DNA of 64,000 nt from JAAXHH01 sp965248395. GTDB taxonomy: Bacteria; JAAXHH01. The position numbers and the translations under genes were made by a program. Under the pieces are notes generated by a model. It was not told the origin of the DNA. It did no database searches and saw only the letters and a list, made by a program, of their open reading frames with translations. Shown here one piece after another: positions 43,031 through 51,087 of this stretch (position 1 is the first letter of the stretch; the number at the start of each line of letters is the position of its first letter). Location: NCBI GenBank assembly GCA_965248395.1, contig OZ252103.1, positions 1,674,001 through 1,738,000 on the forward strand, in the 5' to 3' direction.

Positions 43031-44803
43031 ATGTCTCACTTTTCCCCGAAAACGGTCCGTTTTCAAGTTTCCGCGCTCTTTCTGATCCTACTTCTGTCGC
43101 CCTTTCTCTTCGCTCGATGGTTGGACCGGGCGTCGGACGAGACAGGTACAGAAAGGTATGGTTTTTACCTGACCGACGCGACTGCCGAAACCGGTATCGA
43201 CTTCGTCCATTTAAAACCGACCCTCGATCCGAAGCTCGACCCGATCATGCCCCACCTGACCGCACTCGGGGCTTCCGTTTCGGTAGTGGACTATGACAAC
43301 GACGGGTGGCAGGATCTGTACGTAACCCGCAGCCGCCAGGGTTCGTCGAATGCCCTTTACCGGAACCAGGGCGACGGTAACTTCGCGGAAATTGCGGAGG
43401 CCGCCGGCCTGGCCAACGCGAACGAGCCGGGAAGCGGTGTCTCGATGGGGTCGGTCTGGGGGGACTACGACAACGACGGTTTCGAAGACGTGTTTGTCTA
43501 TAAATGGGGACGGCAGCGCTTGTACCGGAACCAGGGCGACGGCGTTTTCAGTGACATGTCCGTTGAAGCGGGTCTCGACCTGTGGATGAACGCCAACAGC
43601 GCGGTATGGACGGACGTGAACAGGGATGGCCTCATCGATCTGTACGTCGGTGGGTATTTCTCGGAAGTCCATGATCTCTGGCAGGTTACGACGACGCGTA
43701 TCATGCAGGAGAGTTTCGAATACGCCAACAACGGAGGCCACAACTATCTCTTCCTGAACCAGGGTGCCGGACGGTTCGAAGACGTCACGGAAGCCTACGG
43801 CGCGGACTGCACGCGCTGGACGATGTCGGTCGGCGCCGCGGACCTGAACGGCGACGGCTGGTCCGATCTTTACCTGGCCAACGACTATGGTCCCGAAGTC
43901 CTCCTCGTCAACCTAGAAGGGAAGGGGTTCGAGCAATTAGAAGGAACCACGCTGGAGGAGACATCCAAAAGCGGCATGAACGTGGCATTCGGTGATTTGT
44001 ACAACGACGGACGCCCGGACGTCTACGTGACCAATATTTCAAGGCGCGGCTACCTGTTTCAAGGGAACAACCTTCGCCGTAACCTGATCGCGGAGAACGG
44101 AAGAATGATCAACATCGCCGTGGGGGAAATCGCCGACGCTGGATGGGCTTGGGGCGCGCAGTTCGGCGACCTGAACAACGACGGCTTCGTGGACTTGTTC
44201 GTGACCAATGGTTTCGTCTCGGCGGACCCGGAAAAGGATTACTGGTACGAAATGTCCCGGGTCGCCATGGGCAACAACAACATCTTTCAGGACGTGAAGA
44301 ACTGGGCGCCTATGGGCGATCAAAGCCTGTCCGGTTACGAGCGGTCCCGTCTCTACCTGAACGACGGTACCGGTCGCTTCTACGACGTGGCGGTATCCGT
44401 CGGTGTCCAGGACCGGTACGACGGCAGGGGCGTCGCACTGGCAGACCTGTTCAACCGGGGCGTTTTGGACGTGGTCGTGGCCAATCAGGACGGACCGCTG
44501 ATCCTCTACAGGAACGAGGTCGAAGGTGAATACGCCTGGGTTTCCTTCGAACTGCGGGGTGTTCGCAGCAATGCAAGCGCCATCGGCGCTGAAGTTCGGG
44601 TGTTCTGGGACGGCCGGCAACAGGTCCAGATCGTCACCGCGGGGGCGGGATTCGCCGCACAAAGCCAGCGCAGACGCCATTTCGGCCTGGGGACAGCGAG
44701 GGCGATCGAACGGGTCGAAATTCGTTGGCCGAGCGGGGTGGTCCAGACCCTGATCGATCCCGAATTGAACCAGCTTCACGTGGTAACGGAACCGGAGGGA
44801 TGA
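43031..44803 (+). CDS. CRTAC1-type protein with FG-GAP-like repeats and ASPIC/UnbV domain
   Basis: 590 aa. N-terminal membrane or signal segment (about 14-28), then several FG-GAP-like repeats with Ca-binding-type loops (VVDYDNDGWQDLYV, WGDYDNDGFEDVFV, WTDVNRDGLIDLYV, AADLNGDGWSDLYL, FGDLNNDGFVDLFV), and a C-terminal ASPIC/UnbV domain (SNASAIGAEVRVF and IRWPSGVVQTL). Predicted beta-propeller facing the periplasm or cell surface. No ribosome site is visible; a 19-bp triple repeat lies there instead. Its stop shares one base with the RnfD-like gene (TGATG), so the two proteins are made together. Confidence 0.88.
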   Translation: MSHFSPKTVRFQVSALFLILLLSPFLFARWLDRASDETGTERYGFYLTDATAETGIDFVHLKPTLDPKLDPIMPHLTALGASVSVVDYDNDGWQDLYVTRSRQGSSNALYRNQGDGNFAEIAEAAGLANANEPGSGVSMGSVWGDYDNDGFEDVFVYKWGRQRLYRNQGDGVFSDMSVEAGLDLWMNANSAVWTDVNRDGLIDLYVGGYFSEVHDLWQVTTTRIMQESFEYANNGGHNYLFLNQGAGRFEDVTEAYGADCTRWTMSVGAADLNGDGWSDLYLANDYGPEVLLVNLEGKGFEQLEGTTLEETSKSGMNVAFGDLYNDGRPDVYVTNISRRGYLFQGNNLRRNLIAENGRMINIAVGEIADAGWAWGAQFGDLNNDGFVDLFVTNGFVSADPEKDYWYEMSRVAMGNNNIFQDVKNWAPMGDQSLSGYERSRLYLNDGTGRFYDVAVSVGVQDRYDGRGVALADLFNRGVLDVVVANQDGPLILYRNEVEGEYAWVSFELRGVRSNASAIGAEVRVFWDGRQQVQIVTAGAGFAAQSQRRRHFGLGTARAIERVEIRWPSGVVQTLIDPELNQLHVVTEPEG

Positions 44804-45609
44804 TGGGCGAACCGAAGACTGAAACGGCTGATTCGCTTCAGAGCGGCGGAATCCAGATCGACCCGAGGTACCTGTCTTCCGGCCTGATCACCCTGATCCT
44901 GGTCTTCGGACAGATGTACGTGGGGTTCCTCCACGACCTGTCGCAACTCTCTACGGCGATTGCCGTGGCACTGCTGGCGGACCTGGTCCTGGGACGAGTG
45001 CTGACGGGGAAGTGGATCAACCCCGCCAGTGCGTACATTACAGGGATCAGCTGCGGCATTCTGCTCCGCTCACTCTACCTGTGGCCCTTCGCGATCGCCA
45101 GCCTGCTTTCCGTTATGTCGAAATACGTCCTTCGCTACAAGGGACGGCACCTGTGGAATCCTTCAAACCTGGGCATCTGCGTGGTGCTCTTCTCGGCGCC
45201 TGGAATCGTGGCGGCCCTCAGCGAGCAGTGGGGGAACGACCTGTGGGCCATGGCCGTGATCTGGGTGCTGGGGTCGGTCATTCTCTGGCGGGTGAAACGG
45301 TTTCACGTATCCTTCACCTACGCGGCATCCTTTGTCGTTCTCGCCTACGCACGAACGTTAATATCGGGCAACCCCTTCCTGTCCGAAGTGGCGCCTATCA
45401 CGGGCCCCATGTACCAGTTGATGGCCTTCTTCATGGTCACGGACCCCGCTACCTCTGTCTCCTCGCGCGGCGGTCGGATCGCGGTCGCCTTTCTCGTCGC
45501 ACTTGCCGAGATGGTGCTAAGACTGTTCGAAATCGTGAACGCGCCGCTTTACGCTTTGTTTCTGGTGGGACCGGTGGCGAAAATGGTGGACCTGAGACGG
45601 TCGGATTGA
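44803..45609 (+). CDS. RnfD/NqrB-like integral membrane protein
   Basis: 268 aa with about eight hydrophobic segments. The family resemblance is to the RnfD/NqrB flavin-carrying subunits of ion-pumping redox complexes: HLWNPSNLG at 117-124 and FFMVTDPATS at 209-218 are characteristic. The Thr motif (S/D-G-A-T) for covalent FMN in RnfD is not obvious. None of the other Rnf or Nqr subunits is here. Start ATG 44803 is chosen because of the TGATG overlap with the CRTAC1-type gene, though the frame is open upstream. The pair may form a membrane anchor or electron-transfer unit for the propeller protein. Confidence 0.75.
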   Translation: MGEPKTETADSLQSGGIQIDPRYLSSGLITLILVFGQMYVGFLHDLSQLSTAIAVALLADLVLGRVLTGKWINPASAYITGISCGILLRSLYLWPFAIASLLSVMSKYVLRYKGRHLWNPSNLGICVVLFSAPGIVAALSEQWGNDLWAMAVIWVLGSVILWRVKRFHVSFTYAASFVVLAYARTLISGNPFLSEVAPITGPMYQLMAFFMVTDPATSVSSRGGRIAVAFLVALAEMVLRLFEIVNAPLYALFLVGPVAKMVDLRRSD

Positions 45610-45691
45610 TTGCCTGATTCCTGATCTTCAAATTCACCCGCGGTGATGTGGAATCCACAGCACAGCAACATGGATCAAATGGGGGTCAACC

Positions 45692-46705
45692 ATGGCCTAC
45701 AGGGTGGGCATCGTCGGGGTGGGCGGCATCGCGCACTGTCACGGCAGGGCCGCCCGGGAGGCGCCTGAGGCGGAACTCGCAGCGATCTGCGACCTTTCCG
45801 AGGAATCGCTGGGTCGATTCGGCGAGGCTTTCGGAGTTTCGCGCCGCTACACGGACCTCGAGCGCATGTTGCAAGAAGAAAAAATCGACATCCTGGTGGT
45901 CAGCACCTGGGGCAATTCTCACGCGGATATCAGCACCAAGGCCGCGCGGACAGGACGTGTGAAGGCGATTCTCTGTGAAAAACCCATCAGTTCCACGGCG
46001 GCTGAATGCGAGGCCATGATCGAAACCGCGGGAAAGAACGATGTGCTCCTCGCCGAAGCCTTCAAGTTTCGCCACCATCCGTGTCATCTCAAGGCAAAAG
46101 AGCTCATCGAAGCCGGTGAAATCGGCAAGGTTTACCTGATTCGTAGCACATTCAGCGCCGCCGTGGATCCCAGGTTTCTAAGGCCCGATCACAACTGGCG
46201 CTTTAACCGGGAGAAACGGGGTGGCGCCGTCTACGACCTGGGATGTTACTGTATACACCACGCCCGGTTCATTGCCGGAAGTGAACCGAATCTCGTCCAT
46301 GCACGCGGCCATTACGGCAAGAAATCCGAGGTGCCGGAGGCCGTCGCGGTGCAGCTCCAGTTTCCCGGCGAAGTCAGCGCACAATGCGCCTTTTCTTTCC
46401 GGTACTATGGATCCCAGGAATTCGAAGTTTTCGGCGCTGGCGGATACATGCGGATGGACATGGCCTGGAACAACGAGGATCGCCCGGTCGCCCTGGAAAT
46501 CAAGAAAAACGACGGGGTGGAGAGCACCATCAAGTTCGCGCCCGTGTACCAGTTCACCAGCCAATTGCAACACCTGTGCGAATGTCTCGAGACGGGCGGG
46601 CCCCATCGAATTCCCGCCGAGAACAGCCTGAACAACATGAAGGTCATTGACGCCGTACACGCGTCCATGGACACGGAACGTCCTGTCGTCGTGACGCCGG
46701 GCTAG
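45692..46705 (+). CDS. Gfo/Idh/MocA family oxidoreductase
   Basis: 337-aa NAD(P)-dependent oxidoreductase. Rossmann start GIVGVGGIAHCHG, cofactor motif E96-K97-P98 (CEKPIS), and YDLGCYCIHHARF at the start of the C-terminal domain. GGGGGTC lies ahead of the ATG. It stands alone between the RnfD-like gene (83 bp) and the YbdK-type ligase (146 bp). Sugar or cyclitol substrate not identifiable. Confidence 0.88.
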   Translation: MAYRVGIVGVGGIAHCHGRAAREAPEAELAAICDLSEESLGRFGEAFGVSRRYTDLERMLQEEKIDILVVSTWGNSHADISTKAARTGRVKAILCEKPISSTAAECEAMIETAGKNDVLLAEAFKFRHHPCHLKAKELIEAGEIGKVYLIRSTFSAAVDPRFLRPDHNWRFNREKRGGAVYDLGCYCIHHARFIAGSEPNLVHARGHYGKKSEVPEAVAVQLQFPGEVSAQCAFSFRYYGSQEFEVFGAGGYMRMDMAWNNEDRPVALEIKKNDGVESTIKFAPVYQFTSQLQHLCECLETGGPHRIPAENSLNNMKVIDAVHASMDTERPVVVTPG

Positions 46706-46851
46706 TCCCCAATGTGCTTGTATGAGACCGGAACTTCACGTTAATATAGGTCACGGGACGATCAGGCCGGGTCCCGGATTGCTGCGCATTTCAACGACAG
46801 GATAGCCGCCGGATATTCCACCGAATCCTGGCTCTTGAACTGGACCACGCG

Positions 46852-47955
46852 ATGAACCTGGAAGACATGACCCTCGGCGTCGAGGAGGAATACCAGATCA
46901 TCGACCCCGAATCCCGGGAGTTGGCTTCCTACATCTCCGAGTTTCTCGAAAAGGGCAAGCGGGTCTTCCGCGACCAGGTCAAGCCGGAATTCCTCCAATC
47001 GCAGGTGGAGATGGGTACCGAGGTCTGCCAGGACATCAAGGAAGTGCGCAGGGAGGTTACCCGGCTGCGGAGCATGGTCTGCGAAATAGCGGAGAAGAGC
47101 GGTCACCGGATCGTAGCTGCCGGCACCCATCCCTTTTCCCGTTGGCAGGAACAGGAGGTCACCGAGAAAGACCGGTACCGGAACCTGGTCGCCGACCTGC
47201 AGTACGTCGCCCGCCGCCTGCTTATCTTCGGCATGCACATCCATGTCGGCATTCCCGACAGGGAGTTGCGTATCGACACGATGAACCAGATCGGTTATTT
47301 CATGCCGCATGTCCTGGCCCTGTCCTCCTCCTCTCCCTTCTGGATGGGAGACAACACCGGGCTCAAGTCCTACCGTAGTATCGTTTTCTCTGAACTTCCC
47401 AGGACCGGCATACCCGATCGCTTCAACTCGGCCGACGAGTACGACCATTTCATCCAGACGATGATCAAGACCGGCTGCATGGACGAACCCACGAAGATCT
47501 GGTGGGACGTGCGGTCCCATCCCCGTTTCCCCACGCTCGAAGTGCGCATCTGCGACTGCGTAACCCGGATCGACGAAGTGGTGGCCATCGTGGCCCTCGT
47601 TAAGGCGGTGGTGGCCAAGCTGATCAGGCTGCGCCGTGAAAACCAGTCGTGGCGATACTACCGTCGCGACCTGGTGGCCGAGAACAAGTGGCGCGCGATC
47701 AAGGACGGGCTGGACGGTAACCTGGTCGACTTCGGCAAGGAAGAAGAGATACCCGTTCGCTACCTCATCGAGGAACTGCTGGACATCGTGGACGATGTGG
47801 TGGATCCCCTGGGTGTAAGAGAGGAGATCGAGTACATCCGCGTCATGCTCGAAGAGGGAAGCAGTGCGGACCGGCAACTAAAGACATACCAGGAAACCGG
47901 TGATTTGAAGTCGGTCGTAGATCATCTGGCCGCGGAGACGATCACGGGGTTGTGA
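46852..47955 (+). CDS. ybdK: YbdK-type carboxylate-amine ligase (GCS2 family)
   Basis: 367-aa ATP-grasp-like glutamine synthetase-fold ligase. Start MTLGVEEEYQIID is the family signature. GTHPFSRWQ, HIHVGIPD and WWDVRSHPRFPTLEVRICD give the ATP and metal sites. E. coli YbdK has weak glutamate-cysteine ligase activity; many relatives make other amide bonds, so the true substrate is unknown. Cytosolic. No clear ribosome site before the ATG. A 146-bp gap without features precedes it. Confidence 0.9.
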   Translation: MNLEDMTLGVEEEYQIIDPESRELASYISEFLEKGKRVFRDQVKPEFLQSQVEMGTEVCQDIKEVRREVTRLRSMVCEIAEKSGHRIVAAGTHPFSRWQEQEVTEKDRYRNLVADLQYVARRLLIFGMHIHVGIPDRELRIDTMNQIGYFMPHVLALSSSSPFWMGDNTGLKSYRSIVFSELPRTGIPDRFNSADEYDHFIQTMIKTGCMDEPTKIWWDVRSHPRFPTLEVRICDCVTRIDEVVAIVALVKAVVAKLIRLRRENQSWRYYRRDLVAENKWRAIKDGLDGNLVDFGKEEEIPVRYLIEELLDIVDDVVDPLGVREEIEYIRVMLEEGSSADRQLKTYQETGDLKSVVDHLAAETITGL

Positions 47956-48062
47956 CCGGCCGGATATCAGTTTTTCGTCGAACGAACTCTTCAATTAAAA
48001 ATCTGTAATTAATCGGGTTAATCAAATTAAGTCCGCTCTACCCTACGAGATGAGAGGAACCC

Positions 48063-49673
48063 GTGCCTTCCCGGTCCAGACCGAACATACTGTGGATTTC
48101 CTTTGAAGACACCGGTCCCTATTACGGCTGCTACGGCGACCCGGTAGCCCGCACGCCGAACGTGGACCGCTTCGCGGCCCAGGGGTGCCGGTGGACGAAC
48201 TGTTTCTCCACGGCGGGGGTATGCGCCCCGGCCCGTTCGGCGATCATCACCGGGATGTACCCTACCTCCATCGGCACGCATCACATGCGGACCACGCACG
48301 TTCATCCGGCCACCCCCGAGATGCCCACGCCCTATTCGGCGGTAGTGCCCCACTACGTCAAGTGCTTCACCGAGTACCTGCGGGCGTCTGGATATTACTG
48401 CACGAACAACTTCAAGACCGACTACCAGTTCGAGCCGCCGCTGACGGCCTGGGACGGCCAGGGAAAGGAAGCCCACTGGCGTAACCGCTCCGATCCGGAA
48501 CAGCCGTTCTTCGCGGTCTTCAATCTCATGCGCAGCCACGAAAGCGGGGCCTGGCCCGAAAAGTGCCCGTCACCGGAATTCGATCCCAAAGACATCCAAC
48601 CACCGCCCTACATTCCCGACACGCCGGTGGTACGGGAAGCCATGGCCCGCATGTATACCCATATCGCTCACAACGACCGGGAATTCGGGTCGATTCTGGA
48701 TCAAATGGCGGAAGACGGGCTCGCTGACAATACCTACGTCTTCAACTGGAGCGACCACGGTCCCCTGCCCCGTGGCAAGCGCTGGCCCTATGACGCGGGA
48801 ATCCACGTGCCGCTGATCGCGCGGGGACCGGACCTGGGAGGGGGGCAAGTGCGAGATGACCTGGTCAGCACGATCGATCTCGGACCCACCGTCCTTTCTC
48901 TGGCCGGTATCGAGATCCCCCGCCACATCCAGGGCCGCGCGTTTCTCGGGGAGCAGACTCAGGATCCGCGTAACTACGTATTCGCCAGCCGTGACCGCCA
49001 CGACGTGTCATACGACATGGTCAGGGCCGCGCGGGACGGACGATACAAGTACATTCGGAATTGCCGGCCGGATCTTCCGTATCTATCCTGGATTCCCTAT
49101 CGCAACCGTCATCCGATCATGCAGGAGATGTGGCGGCTCTACCTGGAAGGCGGGCTGGACGAGGCGCAGTCGGCCCTGTTTCGGTATCCCAGGCCCGTGG
49201 AGGAGCTATACGACACCGCGGCCGACCCCCACGAACTCCTCAACCTGGCGGCGGATCCCAGCGTGCGAAACGAACTGCAGCGGATGCGCATGGCGCTCGA
49301 TGCATGGCTCGAAGAGGTGGGCGACATGGGCCGGATGTCTGAGAGCGAGATGGTCCGGAACTGGTATCCGGAGGGCAGACAGCCTGAGACCGCCCCCGTG
49401 GTATGCGTTCCCGTCTGTGCCGGGAGCCCGGGGATAGAAGCGGCCCCGGAAGGCGGCACGTTCAAGGGACCCATGCTGGTGCAGCTCCACTGCGCCACGC
49501 AGGGGGCGTCTATCGCCTATACACTCGATGAGGGGGACAACCCCCACTGGCTCTTGTACACCAAACCGCTTCGTCTTGCGGCCGGCGAGTACGTGTTGAA
49601 GGGCCGGGCCATTCGCATCGGATACCGGGAGAGCCGGGAGGTCCAGGCGAGATTCGTGGTTCGCGAAGCGTGA
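48063..49673 (+). CDS. Sulfatase, Cys-type, with C-terminal beta-hexosaminidase-like domain
   Basis: 536 aa. Cys-type sulfatase with C54-A-P-A-R58; the first metal pair is E15-D16 (SFEDTG) rather than DD. SDHGPLPRGKRWPYDAG is the metal loop. After the sulfatase body (to about 445) comes a ~75-residue domain (APEGGTFKGPMLVQL, IAYTLDEGDNP, YTKPLRLAAGEY) like the chitobiase/beta-hexosaminidase C-terminal domain, probably carbohydrate-binding. GTG start with AGAGG 6 bp upstream. No signal peptide is seen. A 17-bp palindrome follows its stop. A PhyH gene lies 150 bp downstream. Confidence 0.88.
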   Translation: MPSRSRPNILWISFEDTGPYYGCYGDPVARTPNVDRFAAQGCRWTNCFSTAGVCAPARSAIITGMYPTSIGTHHMRTTHVHPATPEMPTPYSAVVPHYVKCFTEYLRASGYYCTNNFKTDYQFEPPLTAWDGQGKEAHWRNRSDPEQPFFAVFNLMRSHESGAWPEKCPSPEFDPKDIQPPPYIPDTPVVREAMARMYTHIAHNDREFGSILDQMAEDGLADNTYVFNWSDHGPLPRGKRWPYDAGIHVPLIARGPDLGGGQVRDDLVSTIDLGPTVLSLAGIEIPRHIQGRAFLGEQTQDPRNYVFASRDRHDVSYDMVRAARDGRYKYIRNCRPDLPYLSWIPYRNRHPIMQEMWRLYLEGGLDEAQSALFRYPRPVEELYDTAADPHELLNLAADPSVRNELQRMRMALDAWLEEVGDMGRMSESEMVRNWYPEGRQPETAPVVCVPVCAGSPGIEAAPEGGTFKGPMLVQLHCATQGASIAYTLDEGDNPHWLLYTKPLRLAAGEYVLKGRAIRIGYRESREVQARFVVREA

Positions 49674-49683
49674 TCGGGACGGA

Positions 49684-49700
49684 GAACCTCGACGAGGTTC
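49684..49700. repeat. 17-bp palindrome after the sulfatase gene
   Basis: GAACCTCG-A-CGAGGTTC has perfect 8-bp arms 11 bp after the sulfatase stop. No T-run follows, so it is a weak terminator; a regulator site for the PhyH gene 124 bp downstream is as likely. Confidence 0.55.
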
Positions 49701-49823
49701 AACGCGGTGATCAAACCTGACACGACGACTAAACCGCTCCTATTTTGATTGACCGGCGCGTAGTGAAGCGTTAAGAATACTGGGCTGGAACCCCATCTTA
49801 AGTACCGTACCTGGAGGCAAGTC

Positions 49824-50675
49824 ATGGACCCTTCGTGTCTCGCGTATTGTCTGACGGACGAAGAGCGGCGCCTCTTCGATGAACAGGGCTACTTTGTCGT
49901 GGAAAACGTCCTTCCGGAGAAAATGGTCGGGGCCCTGAACCGCATCGTGGACCGCATAGACTCAGCATGCCGGCCGAACATGGGGGGCGGTCCCTACGAT
50001 ATCAAGAACCACTTCGACATCATCGGCAGGGATGAACTCCTCCTCGAACTGCTCGACTGGCCGAAGACCTTCCCCAAGGTTTGGGGCATACTCGGCTGGC
50101 ACATTCAGCTGTACCATTCCCACGTCATCGTCTCACCACCATGGCCTGCCGGACAGAAACCGAAACGACGGCGCCTGGGATGGCACCAGGACAGCGGTCG
50201 CCTGAACATCGACCTGGAGAACACGCCCCGTCCGCGGGTGTCGCTGAAAGTGGCGTTCTTTCTTACCGACTGCACGGAAACCAACCGGGGCAACTTCCAT
50301 GCCATACCGGGCAGCCACCTGAGAGACGAAGTCGAATTCCCCGAAGACAAGGAAGCGGACCCGGAAGGAGCGGTTCCGGTCCAGGTCGCGGCCGGCGACG
50401 CCGTTTTCTTCGATCGCCGTGTGTGGCACGCATCGGGGATAAACTTTTCCGATATAACCCGCAAGGTGCTCTTTTACGGCTATAGTTACCGGTGGCTGCG
50501 TCCCAGGGACGATATGACCGTGGACCACTACATGAGCCGGTGCGACCCCGTCCGCAGGCAACTCCTGGGCGCCGCGCCATCGGGTGGCCACGGCTATACC
50601 TCGCCCCTTCCCGAAGACATACCGCTGCGCGAGTGGATCGGAAAGCACTTGGGCCGGGAACACGTGGTCAATTGA
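49824..50675 (+). CDS. Phytanoyl-CoA dioxygenase family protein
   Basis: 283 aa. Iron triad H121-x-D123 (LGWHQDSGRLN) and distal H202 (RRVWHASGINFS), with GNFHAIPGSHLRDEV before it as in typical members. Resembles the ectoine hydroxylase-like branch more than the other three copies do (HQDSGRLN, PRVSLKVAFFLTD), though it carries no ectoine neighbours. TGGAGGC lies before the ATG. It is the last accessory gene before the MutL-type cluster. Confidence 0.87.
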   Translation: MDPSCLAYCLTDEERRLFDEQGYFVVENVLPEKMVGALNRIVDRIDSACRPNMGGGPYDIKNHFDIIGRDELLLELLDWPKTFPKVWGILGWHIQLYHSHVIVSPPWPAGQKPKRRRLGWHQDSGRLNIDLENTPRPRVSLKVAFFLTDCTETNRGNFHAIPGSHLRDEVEFPEDKEADPEGAVPVQVAAGDAVFFDRRVWHASGINFSDITRKVLFYGYSYRWLRPRDDMTVDHYMSRCDPVRRQLLGAAPSGGHGYTSPLPEDIPLREWIGKHLGREHVVN

Positions 50676-50727
50676 AAAGGCCTGGCACGCGCGGTAAACC
50701 GAGGCTGTCGCATCAGTTTTTTTCCAG

Positions 50728-51033
50728 GTGATATGTACTTTGAGTGATTCAACCGGGACCCTGCCGGAACAGCAAGCCCTGCTCGACCGGATCGCCGAGG
50801 CCGTAGTCGCTCGCGAACTCACCGCACCCGCGATCCTCTTTCTGGATTCCATGAAGCCCCTCTCGTTTCTTGGCGGACAGTTCATGGCTTTCCTCAGCCC
50901 GTTCATTCACATGGTCGTGGATGCTTCGCAGTACGACCAGATCGCCGAAGCCATCGAGCGCCGGGAGAACGTGGAGTTCCTGATCCAGCGCATAGAACAC
51001 CACGCTTCCGCAGAAGAGAACCATTCTGCTTAG
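50728..51033 (+). CDS. Small protein at the head of the MutL-type cluster, unrecognised
   Basis: 101 aa, GTG start after CAGG; a TTG 4 codons later is an alternative. One hydrophobic stretch (PAILFLDSMKPLSFLGGQFMAFLSPFIHMVV, about 34-66) is flanked by acidic helices, so it may be a hairpin or peripheral membrane protein. I recognise no family with certainty. Its stop is 54 bp before the ATG chosen for the MutL-type gene (or directly abuts a GTG), so it very probably belongs to the same operon. Confidence 0.65.
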   Translation: MICTLSDSTGTLPEQQALLDRIAEAVVARELTAPAILFLDSMKPLSFLGGQFMAFLSPFIHMVVDASQYDQIAEAIERRENVEFLIQRIEHHASAEENHSA

Positions 51034-51087
51034 GTGCCGCGGTTACCTGGTATTCACTCGAACGCCCTTTCTCCCTTACGGATCGAC

